A DNA stretch of 64,000 nucleotides from positions 450,001-514,000 of the forward strand of contig NZ_CP050698.1 in NCBI RefSeq assembly GCF_005116655.2. Reading direction: 5' to 3'. How positions within the stretch are numbered: the stretch's first letter is position 1; each line of letters starts with the position of its first letter. The notes under the pieces were generated by a model, which saw only the letters and a program-made list of their open reading frames with translations, searched no databases and was not told the origin of the DNA. The stretch is from Desulfosediminicola flagellatus. GTDB lineage: Bacteria; Desulfobacterota; Desulfobulbia; Desulfobulbales; Desulfocapsaceae. A program made the translations under genes and the position numbers. Of the stretch, positions 55,206 to 63,421 are shown in pieces.

Positions 55206-56393
55206 ATGAATGTTCAACCGGATTTAGAATTTATAAAATCTTTGAAACTGGCAGGAGGTGACACGCTTAAAAAATGTTACCAGTGCGCAACATGTTCAGT
55301 TGCCTGTCCGCTTTCAACAGATGACAAACCATTTCCTCGTAAGGAAATGATATGGTCTCAGTGGGGTATGAAAGAAAACCTCGTTGCTGATCCTGATGTG
55401 TTTTTATGTCATGCATGTGGTGACTGTACAGAGATGTGTCCTCGAGGGGCTAAACCAGGTGAAGTGCTTGGAGCTATTCGCTCTTATGCCTACACATTCT
55501 ATGGTTGGCCATCAGGACTTGCAAAACTTGCAACAAGTGCAAAGAATCTACCAGTGCTGATTGGTATTCCTTCAATCATTATATTAGTATTGTGGTTTCT
55601 TTCCGGGGCTATGCATGTGCCTTCTGTTGAGCATTTTGCAAGTCACGGATATCAGCAGTTTTTCGGTACCTGGGATTTCAGATGGTATGCGAAGAATATT
55701 TTCTTCATAGTGCTGTTTATGGTACCTGCTGCAGGCCTTGCAGTATTCTCTGTATTTATGGGCATTACCAAAATGTGGAAGGAGATGACTAAACGGGCAG
55801 GGATAAAATCTGCATTTAGACCATCTATCGTGCAGTTCTTCCAGATGTTTCTGTGGCCCACACTCGTTGAAACAATGCAACATAATCGTTTCCGCGAATG
55901 TACCGTTAATACCGACAGGGTGAAAGGACATTTGCCACTGGTTCTGGCTTTTATCGGTCTTTTTATCGTTACCTGTTGGTCACTTCTTAAGAATGATGTC
56001 CTTGGATTATTCTGGACTTCATTGCATGGACCACTGCCTCTCATAGATCCTTTCAAAATTTTAGCGAACGTTTCTGCAATTGCTCTACTTTACGGTATCT
56101 GGATACTCTGGAGTAATCGTAAAGATTTAGAGGCAAAAGGAAGAGCGACTCCTACATTTTATGATTGGTTCCTTATCTGGGAAATCCTTGCTGTAGGTGT
56201 AACAGGCGTTGGTGCAGAGTTATTGCGCTGGGCGGGATTACCAATATTTGGTTATATTGTATATTTCATGCATCTCGTAGCTGTTATGATGCTGTTCCTG
56301 TACATGCCATACACCAAATTCGCACACATTGTCTACAGAACAACAGCTATGTGTTTTGAGAAGTATCGCGAAAGCGGATTTGCTAAACAGTAA
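55206..56393 (+). CDS. qmoC: quinone-interacting oxidoreductase membrane subunit QmoC
   Basis: HdrC-HdrE fusion. Two [4Fe-4S] motifs (CYQCATCSVACP and CHACGDCTEMCP) in the first 85 residues precede a cytochrome b/NarI-like membrane domain with about six helices. His residues in the helices would bind the two hemes. It takes electrons from menaquinol and passes them to QmoA/B. The 395-aa length is normal. AGGAGGG lies before ATG 55206. No qmoD-like gene follows; the operon ends at a terminator. Confidence 0.96.
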   Translation: MNVQPDLEFIKSLKLAGGDTLKKCYQCATCSVACPLSTDDKPFPRKEMIWSQWGMKENLVADPDVFLCHACGDCTEMCPRGAKPGEVLGAIRSYAYTFYGWPSGLAKLATSAKNLPVLIGIPSIIILVLWFLSGAMHVPSVEHFASHGYQQFFGTWDFRWYAKNIFFIVLFMVPAAGLAVFSVFMGITKMWKEMTKRAGIKSAFRPSIVQFFQMFLWPTLVETMQHNRFRECTVNTDRVKGHLPLVLAFIGLFIVTCWSLLKNDVLGLFWTSLHGPLPLIDPFKILANVSAIALLYGIWILWSNRKDLEAKGRATPTFYDWFLIWEILAVGVTGVGAELLRWAGLPIFGYIVYFMHLVAVMMLFLYMPYTKFAHIVYRTTAMCFEKYRESGFAKQ

Positions 56394-56440
56394 GTAGAAA
56401 CTTAGCTGCTGATTGCAGCTGAGATAGTTTTAGAAGTCAA

Positions 56441-56479
56441 AGCCATCTTTCCTTTTTTTGGGGGAGGTGGCTTTTTTTT
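56441..56479 (+). terminator. terminator of the qmo operon
   Basis: AGCCATCTTTCC pairs with GGGGAGGTGGCT through Watson-Crick and G-T pairs around a T-rich loop, followed by eight T residues. It lies 48 bases after the qmoC stop. Confidence 0.85.
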
Positions 56480-57538
56480 GTTTATCTGCATGGTGCATGA
56501 CAACATGCGTACCTCGATTTATTGTGAAGCGTCTCTGATTCCTTCATTCAAACCTATCAGGCTTTGCCTTCGCACTTTATCAGTTCTATACGGTATCCAG
56601 CCTAATATCACATAGAGAATTTTACATACTCTGTATTCAAGAGATTTCGAAATCTCAATACTAAAGGTATGGCTCAGTATCCTTAAGGTAAATGTCTCTG
56701 TCATAGAATCAGGACTATGGCTGATGCAGGGTGGCCGTTATGATAGAATGGCACAACTATTCGTAACATTGGTAAACTCTACGTTTTATTATCTGGAAAC
56801 TTATGAAGATGAAACCAGTACAATTTGAGAGATAGAAATCCAGTCGATATTGCGAGCATGATTTTTGAAAACTTCGAAGATTTCGGTGAACAGGCACTAC
56901 TCGGGTAGCCTATAAGAAAAATAGTACTATTGTTAAACCTTATGTGTAGTGAGTGAGAGTAATATTACGATCCTGTACTACGTACTAATGAACGCGATTA
57001 TCATGCTGACGGAAATAGATGGGTGTAGTAGCAAGAAAATTACAAGCCATGTTGCTTTGATAAGAGTTTTTATTGTATCAAATGTAATGAATGCTGGTGT
57101 AGTCATTTATCGGTGTTTGCCAGAATTTACTGATATGATACTGAAGTTGAGATATGAGGTTCATAGTTATTTGAAAATTATCCTATTGAATTACCAACAG
57201 AATGCAATTTATATTAGTACATAGTGTAAATTATAGTGGAAGTTCCCTGTAGAAAGTGTTAATCACTGTGCCTGAAAAAAAATCGTTAATACTGGACTAT
57301 GGGACTCGCAGTTATTAGTATAATTGTTCCTGTTCTAAAGATAGTACATTGTCCAGTATCAATTTGAGGTTTTTTTACGCACGGCCAGGTTATTGACCCA
57401 GTGCTCTTGAAAAAAAAGTCTAAAGAGCGATAATTACAAGTGACTCTTCAAATCGTTAAAACATCGATTGGCTAGTCAGGTAGTAAGTGGGCCTTGATCA
57501 CTTTCGAGAGAAAAATGATTGAATCTGGAAAAAAGGTG
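56480..57538. other. 1.06-kb region without a supportable gene
   Basis: Open frames of 61 codons (minus strand, 56519-56704) and 91 codons (plus, 56949-57224) have no ribosome site and no recognisable motif. A 9-base inverted pair, ATACTGGAC near 57290 and GTCCAGTAT near 57351, spans about 70 bases. AT-rich with scattered stops; it may be degraded DNA. The tRNA operon promoter begins at its right end. Confidence 0.5.
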
Positions 57539-57567
57539 TTGCTTTAAAATATACGAACGTGTATATT
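57539..57567 (+). promoter_or_regulatory. sigma70 promoter of the tRNA-tuf operon
   Basis: TTGCTT (57539-57544) and TATATT (57562-57567) are separated by 17 bases, 15 bases before the first tRNA. An inverted repeat AATATAC/GTATATT overlaps the spacer and -10. Confidence 0.7.
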
Positions 57568-57581
57568 CCCGTGCTTTGTAA

Positions 57582-57657
57582 GCTGGCGTAGCTCAATTGG
57601 CAGAGCAGCTGATTTGTAATCAGCAGGTTGCGGGTTCAAGTCCCATCGCCAGCTCCA
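57582..57657 (+). tRNA. tRNA-Thr (anticodon UGU)
   Basis: A 76-base cloverleaf with encoded CCA. The anticodon arm is GCTGA-TTTGTAA-TCAGC and acceptor GCTGGCG pairs with CGCCAGC. It is the first of four tRNAs before tuf, in the same order as thrU-tyrU-glyT-thrT-tufB of E. coli. Confidence 0.96.
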
Positions 57658-57737
57658 AAAAAAAATAAAAAGTACTTTACAAAGTGCTTCTGAGAGAATA
57701 TAGAGTGTCTGTCATTTTGATCAGACATTCAAGTGAA

Positions 57738-57822
57738 GGAGGGGTTCCCGAGTGGCCAAAGGGAACAGACTGTAAATCTGTCGGCAACGCCTTCGGAGGT
57801 TCGAATCCTCCCCCCTCCACCA
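57738..57822 (+). tRNA. tRNA-Tyr (anticodon GUA)
   Basis: An 85-base class II tRNA with encoded CCA. The anticodon loop is CTGTAAA, with a long variable arm, and acceptor GGAGGGG pairs with CCCCTCC. Confidence 0.96.
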
Positions 57823-57857
57823 TCTCTTTTTAGCATGGCTAGATACTTTCGAAAAGG

Positions 57858-57933
57858 GCGGGAATAGCTCAATTGGTAGAGCATCAGCCTTCCAAGCTGA
57901 GGGTTGCGAGTTCGAGTCTCGTTTCCCGCTCCA
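57858..57933 (+). tRNA. tRNA-Gly (anticodon UCC)
   Basis: A 76-base cloverleaf with encoded CCA. The anticodon loop is CTTCCAA and acceptor GCGGGAA pairs with TTCCCGC. Confidence 0.96.
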
Positions 57934-57959
57934 TGCTGCCTCATAGAAGTGAAATTGGC

Positions 57960-58035
<76 letters not shown>

Positions 58036-58093
58036 GATCTAATAAAGTGTATTACGAAAAGAAAACTTACAACGGCCTGAGGAGACAAGAGAA

Positions 58094-59284
58094 ATGTCAA
58101 AGGAAAAATTTGAAAGGACTAAACCGCATGTCAATGTAGGAACTGTCGGTCATATCGATCATGGTAAGACCACATTGACTGCTGCTATTACCCGTGTTTT
58201 GTCTACTAAAGGTCAGGCTTCTTTTACTGACTTCAGTGATATTGATAAGGCACCGGAAGAGAAAGAGCGTGGAATTACTATCGCTACTGCTCACGTAGAA
58301 TATGAGACTGTTAATCGTCACTATGCTCACGTAGATTGTCCTGGTCATGCTGATTATATTAAGAACATGATCACTGGTGCAGCTCAGATGGACGGAGCTA
58401 TCCTTGTGGTTGCAGCAACTGATGGCGCTATGCCTCAGACTCGTGAGCATATCCTGCTTGCACGTCAGGTTGGTGTACCTGCAATCGTTGTGTTCCTTAA
58501 TAAGTGTGACATGGTTGATGACGAAGAGCTTATCGAACTTGTTGAGATGGAGCTTCGTGAGCTTCTTGATAAGTATGAGTTCCCAGGAGACGATATCCCA
58601 TTTGTTCAGGGTTCAGCTCTCTTAGCTCTTGAAAATCCGGAAGACGAAGAAAAAGCAAAATGTATCTGGGACCTCATGGATGCCGTTGATTCATACATTC
58701 CTGAGCCAGAGCGTGATGTTGATATGCCATTCCTTATGCCTATCGAAGATGTTTTCTCAATATCCGGTCGTGGTACTGTAGCTACCGGTCGTATTGAGCG
58801 CGGTGTTGTAAAGGTTGGTGAAGAGGTTTCTATCGTTGGTATTAAAGACACCATCAAGACTACATGTACTGGTGTCGAGATGTTCCGCAAGCTCCTTGAT
58901 GAAGGTCAGGCTGGCGATAATATCGGTGCACTTCTTCGTGGTGTTAAGCGTGAAGAGATTGAGCGTGGTCAGGTTCTTGCCAAGCCAGGTTCTATTACTC
59001 CGCACACACAATTCGAAGCAGAGTGTTATATCCTCGGTAAAGATGAGGGTGGACGTCATACTCCATTTTTTAACGGATATCGACCACAGTTCTACTTCAG
59101 AACAACTGACGTTACCGGTATTGTAACCCTTCCAGAGGGTACTGAGATGGTAATGCCTGGTGATAACGTTTCTGTAACCGCAGAACTGATCACTCCTATC
59201 GCTATGGATGAGGGACTTAGGTTCGCTATTCGTGAAGGTGGTAGGACCGTAGGCGCCGGTGTTGTAGCAAAAATCATCAAGTAA
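58094..59284 (+). CDS. tuf: elongation factor Tu
   Basis: GTPase that delivers aminoacyl-tRNA to the ribosome. G motifs are [10 protein letters not shown] (P-loop), DCPGHADY and NKCD. Domains 2 and 3 are complete to GVVAKIIK. The 396-aa length is normal. It is cotranscribed with the four upstream tRNAs. Codon bias is strong. Confidence 0.98.
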   Translation: MSKEKFERTKPHVNVGTVGHIDHGKTTLTAAITRVLSTKGQASFTDFSDIDKAPEEKERGITIATAHVEYETVNRHYAHVDCPGHADYIKNMITGAAQMDGAILVVAATDGAMPQTREHILLARQVGVPAIVVFLNKCDMVDDEELIELVEMELRELLDKYEFPGDDIPFVQGSALLALENPEDEEKAKCIWDLMDAVDSYIPEPERDVDMPFLMPIEDVFSISGRGTVATGRIERGVVKVGEEVSIVGIKDTIKTTCTGVEMFRKLLDEGQAGDNIGALLRGVKREEIERGQVLAKPGSITPHTQFEAECYILGKDEGGRHTPFFNGYRPQFYFRTTDVTGIVTLPEGTEMVMPGDNVSVTAELITPIAMDEGLRFAIREGGRTVGAGVVAKIIK

Positions 59285-59303
59285 GTTACTGGCGCAATAA
59301 AGT

Positions 59304-59338
59304 TTTATCCTGTCCTGCTTGCAGGGCAGGATAAATTT
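59304..59338 (+). terminator. terminator or attenuator after tuf
   Basis: TTTATCCTGTCCTGC and GCAGGGCAGGATAAA form a 15-bp stem (one G-T pair) with a 2-base loop, then a short T run. It sits 20 bases after tuf and 21 bases before rpmG, so partial termination would lower rpmG, secE and nusG relative to tuf. Confidence 0.75.
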
Positions 59339-59355
59339 TGCATAGGAAGATCGGA

Positions 59356-59505
59356 ATGAGAGACATAGTTACCCTCGCATGTGGTACATGTAAACGTCGT
59401 AACTACACCACGACGAAGAATAAGAAAAATACTCCGAATAAACTCGAGTTTAAAAAATACTGTCCTTTTTGCAGGAGTCATACTCCGCACAAGGAGACTA
59501 AGTAA
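59356..59505 (+). CDS. rpmG: 50S ribosomal protein L33
   Basis: A 49-aa protein ([20 protein letters not shown]...) with the zinc-ribbon pattern CxxC...CxxC (ACGTCK and YCPFCR), the C+ form of L33. It lies between tuf and tRNA-Trp, the common position in delta-proteobacteria and many other bacteria. Confidence 0.96.
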   Translation: MRDIVTLACGTCKRRNYTTTKNKKNTPNKLEFKKYCPFCRSHTPHKETK

Positions 59506-59513
59506 CAAAACAC

Positions 59514-59590
59514 AGGCCAGTAGCTCTAATTGGTAGAGCACCGGACTCCAAATCCGGGGGTTGGGGGTTCGAATCCCTCCTGGCCTGCCA
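59514..59590 (+). tRNA. tRNA-Trp (anticodon CCA)
   Basis: A 77-base cloverleaf with encoded CCA. Acceptor AGGCCAG pairs with CTGGCCT, discriminator is G, and the anticodon arm is CCGGA-CTCCAAA-TCCGG. Confidence 0.95.
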
Positions 59591-59608
59591 TTTTTATGGC
59601 AGGTGTTT
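59584..59608 (+). terminator. hairpin overlapping the 3' end of tRNA-Trp
   Basis: CCTGCCAT (59584-59591) can pair with ATGGCAGG (59596-59603), followed by TGTTTTT. The left arm is the tRNA acceptor and CCA end, so this structure and the folded tRNA are mutually exclusive. Confidence 0.45.
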
Positions 59609-59686
59609 TTGTGTTTGGTCAACGGTGCTTTTTAAGCCAATATTCGTTGAAATTTATTAGAAGAAACCTCCTTTCGGGCATTAATT

Positions 59687-59938
59687 ATGGCAGGGAAAGC
59701 GAAATCGAAGAAAAGCAATGCGGTGAGTAAAGACAATACTCCGTCTCCATTCGCACCTGCTCAGGTTAAGAAATTTGTTGAGGAGGTGAAGGTTGAGTTC
59801 GGTAAGATCGTATGGCCGGACAAGAAGATGACCCTGGGGTTAACCGGGATAGTTATCGTTCTGACCTTTGTTATATCTGCTTATCTCGGTTCTGTTGACC
59901 TGCTCCTCGGTAAACTTGTCGCGTCATTTTTAAGATAA
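59687..59938 (+). CDS. secE: preprotein translocase subunit SecE
   Basis: An 83-aa clamp of the SecYEG channel. A charged N-terminus and the amphipathic segment VKKFVEEVKVEFGKIVWPDKK precede one transmembrane helix (about residues 49-78). KIVWPDKK is the family hallmark. It sits upstream of nusG as in most bacteria. Confidence 0.95.
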   Translation: MAGKAKSKKSNAVSKDNTPSPFAPAQVKKFVEEVKVEFGKIVWPDKKMTLGLTGIVIVLTFVISAYLGSVDLLLGKLVASFLR

Positions 59939-60023
59939 CGCGTCGTCAGGATCCTGTTTGATTGCATGAGCCATCTAGCGATCTGCTCCAGCTTTATTCA
60001 AACACTCAAGGAATAAATTACTC

Positions 60024-60557
60024 ATGGCAAGACAATGGTACATACTCCAAGTCCACTCAGGATTTGAGGATAAGGTTAAAGCCACCCTTGAAGAACGGAT
60101 TCGCAAGGAAGGACTTGAAGAATCTTTTGGTGAGATCCTTGTTCCGACCGAGCAGGTAGTTGAGATGATCAAAGGTTCCAGGAAGACTTCGTCAAGAAGG
60201 TTCTTCCCAGGCTACATGCTTGTAAGTATGGAACTCAATGATCAGACATGGCACACGATCCATCAGAACATGCCACGGGTTGTTGGATTTGTAGGCGATG
60301 ATCGTAACCCGATTCCATTGTCTGATGAAGATGCTGCTAAGATTATCGGTAGGATTCAGGATGGTTCTGAAAGGCCGAGACCGAAAGTAATATTTGATAT
60401 TGGTGAAACAGTTCGGGTTATAGACGGCCCATTTGCCAATTTTCAGGGTGTTGTCGACGAAGTTTTTCCTGAAAAAGGTCGTGTACGCGTCATGGTTTCA
60501 ATTTTTGGGCGCGAAACTCCTGTCGAGCTTGAGTTCGTACAGGTAACAAACACCTGA
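60024..60557 (+). CDS. nusG: transcription elongation/antitermination factor NusG
   Basis: Couples RNA polymerase to Rho or the ribosome. The NGN domain (MARQWYILQVHSGFEDKVKA, SRRFFPGYMLVSMEL) covers about residues 1-115. A KOW motif (VRVIDGPFANFQGVVDEV) covers about 125-160. The 177-aa length is standard. Confidence 0.97.
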   Translation: MARQWYILQVHSGFEDKVKATLEERIRKEGLEESFGEILVPTEQVVEMIKGSRKTSSRRFFPGYMLVSMELNDQTWHTIHQNMPRVVGFVGDDRNPIPLSDEDAAKIIGRIQDGSERPRPKVIFDIGETVRVIDGPFANFQGVVDEVFPEKGRVRVMVSIFGRETPVELEFVQVTNT

Positions 60558-60592
60558 TATGTGGTGTACGGTTGATCCCGCACTACTCTTAA

Positions 60593-60612
60593 AATCTAAT
60601 TAATTAGATTTC
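60593..60612. repeat. perfect 20-bp palindrome between nusG and rplK
   Basis: AAATCTAATTAATTAGATTT equals its own reverse complement. As RNA it gives an 8-bp A/U-rich hairpin with loop UUAA, 38 bases before rplK. No T run follows. Confidence 0.5.
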
Positions 60613-60649
60613 AAATTACAGAAAAAAGTTTGTTAGTTGGAGTGAGAAA

Positions 60650-61075
60650 ATGGCCAAAAAAGTAATGGCATACATTAAGCTGCAGATTGCTGCAGGAAAA
60701 GCAAATCCATCTCCACCAGTAGGTCCTGCATTGGGCCAACATGGTGTGAACATCATGGAGTTTTGCAAAGCTTTTAATGCAAAAACCCAAAGCATGGGAG
60801 ATACCATTGTTCCTGTTGTAATTACAGTTTACCAGGACCGGTCTTTCAGCTACATAACCAAGACTCCACCTGCATCAGTACTGCTTCTTAAGGCGGCTAA
60901 TCTGCAGAAGGGATCAGGTAATCCAAAGGCTGAGCGTGTTGCTGAGCTCGGTCGCGATAAGATTAAAGAAATCGCTGAGATTAAAATGCCTGACCTTAAT
61001 GCGTATGATATTGCAGCTGCTATGAAAATAGTTGAAGGTACTGCCCGTAGTTGTGGAATTACTGTTGTAGACTAA
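60650..61075 (+). CDS. rplK: 50S ribosomal protein L11
   Basis: A 141-aa stalk-base protein binding 23S rRNA at the GTPase centre. The N-terminal [20 protein letters not shown] and the C-terminal motif [16 protein letters not shown] match L11 throughout. It starts the L11-L1 pair, 62 bases before rplA. Confidence 0.98.
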   Translation: MAKKVMAYIKLQIAAGKANPSPPVGPALGQHGVNIMEFCKAFNAKTQSMGDTIVPVVITVYQDRSFSYITKTPPASVLLLKAANLQKGSGNPKAERVAELGRDKIKEIAEIKMPDLNAYDIAAAMKIVEGTARSCGITVVD

Positions 61076-61137
61076 ATTAGAATTTTAATTTTACTGCAGG
61101 TAGAGACACGCAGAGCTCTATCGATGTAGGAGGCAAA

Positions 61138-61842
61138 ATGCCGAAGCGCGGAAAAAATTATAAAAATAAAGCTGAGACATTAGATAAAAGTGTCCTTTAT
61201 TCTATTGAAGAAGGTGTCAAAAAAGCTCTCTCTATGAGCTTTGCAAAATTTGATGAAACTTTTGACATTGCGATGAAGTTAGGCGTTGACCCACGTCATG
61301 CCGACCAAATGATTCGTTCGTCTGTTGTGTTACCGCATGGTACTGGTAAAGTGACGCGCGTTCTCGTTTTCGCGAAAGGACCGAAAGAAGCTGAGGCTAA
61401 AGAAGCCGGGGCTGATTTTGTTGGTGGCGACGATTTAGTAGAGAAGATTAAAGAAGGTTGGCTCGAGTTCGATAAAACTGTAGCTACCCCTGATATGATG
61501 GGTACTGTAGGTAAGATCGGACGAGTTCTCGGACCTCGTAATCTTATGCCAAACGCTAAACTTGGTACTGTTACATTTGATGTAGCAAATATTGTCAAGG
61601 AAATCAAAGGTGGTAAGGTTGATTTCAAGGTTGAAAAGACAGGTATCATTCACGCAGGTGTAGGTAAAACCTCTTTTGGTGAAGAGAAACTCATCGAAAA
61701 TATTACTGCGTTTATTGAAAAAATCATTCAGTTAAAGCCATCAGCCAGTAAGGGAATCTATCTAAGATCTATTACTATCTCATCTACGATGGGGCCTGGT
61801 GTTAAGCTTGATCCAGTAGCTATCAGATCAGCAATAAAGTAA
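61138..61842 (+). CDS. rplA: 50S ribosomal protein L1
   Basis: A 234-aa L1 stalk protein and, in other bacteria, translational repressor of its own L11-L1 mRNA. Motifs are [37 protein letters not shown] and the C-terminal [16 protein letters not shown] precedes the ATG. Confidence 0.98.
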   Translation: MPKRGKNYKNKAETLDKSVLYSIEEGVKKALSMSFAKFDETFDIAMKLGVDPRHADQMIRSSVVLPHGTGKVTRVLVFAKGPKEAEAKEAGADFVGGDDLVEKIKEGWLEFDKTVATPDMMGTVGKIGRVLGPRNLMPNAKLGTVTFDVANIVKEIKGGKVDFKVEKTGIIHAGVGKTSFGEEKLIENITAFIEKIIQLKPSASKGIYLRSITISSTMGPGVKLDPVAIRSAIK

Positions 61843-61851
61843 ATTTTGGTT

Positions 61852-61883
61852 AGAGCATCAGTTTTGACTGATGCTCTTTTTTT
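61852..61883 (+). terminator. terminator / first L10-leader attenuator
   Basis: A perfect 10-bp stem AGAGCATCAG / CTGATGCTCT with loop TTTTGA and nine T residues, right after rplA. It ends most L11-L1 transcripts. Confidence 0.93.
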
Positions 61884-61943
61884 GGTCGAAGACAGCAGGT
61901 ACTAGTGTTTAATCATGCGTATACGCGTGACCTGCCGAGACAG

Positions 61944-61965
61944 AAGGTAGTTTAACTACCTTTTT
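61944..61965 (+). terminator. second hairpin with U-tract in the rplJ leader
   Basis: AAGGTAG and CTACCTT pair around TTTAA and run into TTTTT, 88 bases before rplJ. A second terminator inside the leader suits attenuation control of L10-L12 by their complex. Confidence 0.65.
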
Positions 61966-62053
61966 GTAACATGTGGATAACCCATATGTTGACTGTACCA
62001 GCGCATCAACTGCTGTTTCGAATAACGTTAATATCTAAATAGGGAGGAGCACT

Positions 62054-62581
62054 TTGAATCGTGATGATAAAGCGACCATAGTCTCGGAATTGAATGAATC
62101 ATTCAACCGAGCTAAATTCGCTGTAGTCGCAGACTATTGTGGTTTGAAGGTTTCTCAGTTGGAACAGATTCGTGTTGAACTGCGAAATTGTGACTCTGAG
62201 ATTCGCATAGCAAAAAATACTCTCCTGAAAAGAGCAGCCGCTGATACAGGCAACGCTGTGCTTAGTGATTCATTTACTGGCACCACCGCTGTCGTCATGG
62301 CCTATTCTGATCCGGTCGCACCTGCAAAAGTGCTCGCCAAATTCGCAGAAGGTAATGATAAGTTTGTAATCAGATGCGCAGCACTTGAGGGAGATAAACT
62401 GGAACTGGCCGGAGTGATTGCTCTGTCCAAGCTGCCGACCAAAGAAGTACTGCTCAGTCAGTTGCTTTCCGTACTCAACGGAGTGCCTACTGGTCTTGTA
62501 CAGGTTCTCACTGGAGTACCACGTACCTTTGGTTATGCTCTTAACGCTCTTAAAGAGCAGAAAGAACAGGCAGAAGCATAA
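62054..62581 (+). CDS. rplJ: 50S ribosomal protein L10
   Basis: A 175-aa protein that anchors L7/L12 dimers to the ribosome. The N-terminal RNA-binding domain (FAVVADYCGLKVSQLEQIRV, IAKNTLLKRAA) and C-terminal L12-binding helix (LNALKEQKEQAEA) are present. The start is TTG 62054 after GGGAGGAG. It sits 211 bases after rplA behind two hairpins. Confidence 0.97.
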   Translation: MNRDDKATIVSELNESFNRAKFAVVADYCGLKVSQLEQIRVELRNCDSEIRIAKNTLLKRAAADTGNAVLSDSFTGTTAVVMAYSDPVAPAKVLAKFAEGNDKFVIRCAALEGDKLELAGVIALSKLPTKEVLLSQLLSVLNGVPTGLVQVLTGVPRTFGYALNALKEQKEQAEA

Positions 62582-62635
62582 TTTTCCACTCGTTTTTACG
62601 ACGTGTAAACTACTTTACAAAAGAGGTTATTCATA

Positions 62636-63013
62636 ATGTCCATCACAAAAGAAGATGTAATTGAATTCATTGCAAATATGACCGTTCTCGAACTTTCTGA
62701 GCTTATCAAAGAGTTCGAAGAGAAATTCGGTGTTTCAGCTGCTGCTCCTGTTGCAGTTGCTGCTGCTGGTGGCGGTGATGCTGCTGCTCCTGCAGAAGAG
62801 AAGACTGAGTTTGATGCAATTCTTGCATCTGCTGGCGATCAGAAGATCAAGGTTATTAAAGAAGTTCGCGCTATCACTGGTCTTGGACTTAAAGAAGCAA
62901 AGACTCTCGTAGAAGATGCTCCTCAGCCACTGAAAGAAGGTGTTACTAAGGAAGAATGCGAAGAGATCAAAGCTAAGATCGAAGCTGTCGGCGGTACTGT
63001 AGAAGTTAAGTAA
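62636..63013 (+). CDS. rplL: 50S ribosomal protein L7/L12
   Basis: A 125-aa stalk protein. The N-terminal dimerisation helix ([17 protein letters not shown]) is followed by an Ala/Pro hinge ([20 protein letters not shown]). The factor-binding C-terminal domain has [24 protein letters not shown] lies before the ATG. Confidence 0.98.
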   Translation: MSITKEDVIEFIANMTVLELSELIKEFEEKFGVSAAAPVAVAAAGGGDAAAPAEEKTEFDAILASAGDQKIKVIKEVRAITGLGLKEAKTLVEDAPQPLKEGVTKEECEEIKAKIEAVGGTVEVK

Positions 63014-63421
63014 TCCGACTGCTAGCAAGGTACCCGAAAATCGGGTGCAACGAATAACAAGACACGCTACGGGCTTTGCCACGTAGCGTGTCTTGTTTTA
63101 GGCTGTTAAAAATATATTAAAAATTAGGTCAGCAATATCAAGCGGTTACGAGTATAGTTTTGTCGTTTCTATAATTAGAACACTAAATTTTACAAAAGGA
63201 AAAAGACATGCTTGTAAAAACACGATCGCTTTTTTTTACCGCAATGCTTATTAAAGTTAATTCGATTAGACTGACTTTTTTCTTTTCACATAATCCATAC
63301 TCAAATCCTTAACACGTATCACTCCTATTCATTCAGCAACACATCTGAATCGATCGCTTTTCAGGCATCTGACTGTGCTAATTAGTTTGTAACGATTTAC
63401 AGGCAACCTCGAGGACAATTT
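63014..63421. other. rplL-rpoB intergenic region
   Basis: It holds a small hairpin (ACCCGA-AAA-TCGGGT near 63031), the large hairpin at 63056-63097, and about 320 bases before rpoB. A 34-codon frame at 63208-63312 with AAAAGGA 10 bases upstream is not supported by any family. The strong hairpin implies attenuation or processing before rpoB, or a separate rpoB promoter. Confidence 0.5.
63056..63100 (+). terminator. 16-bp perfect hairpin after rplL
   Basis: AACAAGACACGCTACG (63056-63071) is the exact complement of 63082-63097, with inner GGC/GCC pairs in the loop and a short T tract after it. It is probably a partial terminator or RNase processing site that lowers rpoBC relative to L7/L12. Confidence 0.8.

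Noticed and set aside
56519..56704. 61-codon minus-strand frame after qmoC
   Set aside because: No ribosome-binding site and no family match. It is treated as empty intergenic DNA.
56949..57224. 91-codon plus-strand frame
   Set aside because: It has a GTG start without a ribosome site, low-complexity hydrophobic composition and no recognised motif.
63208..63312. 34-codon frame in the rplL-rpoB gap
   Set aside because: A purine stretch upstream is suggestive, but composition follows poly-T runs and no conservation can be shown.
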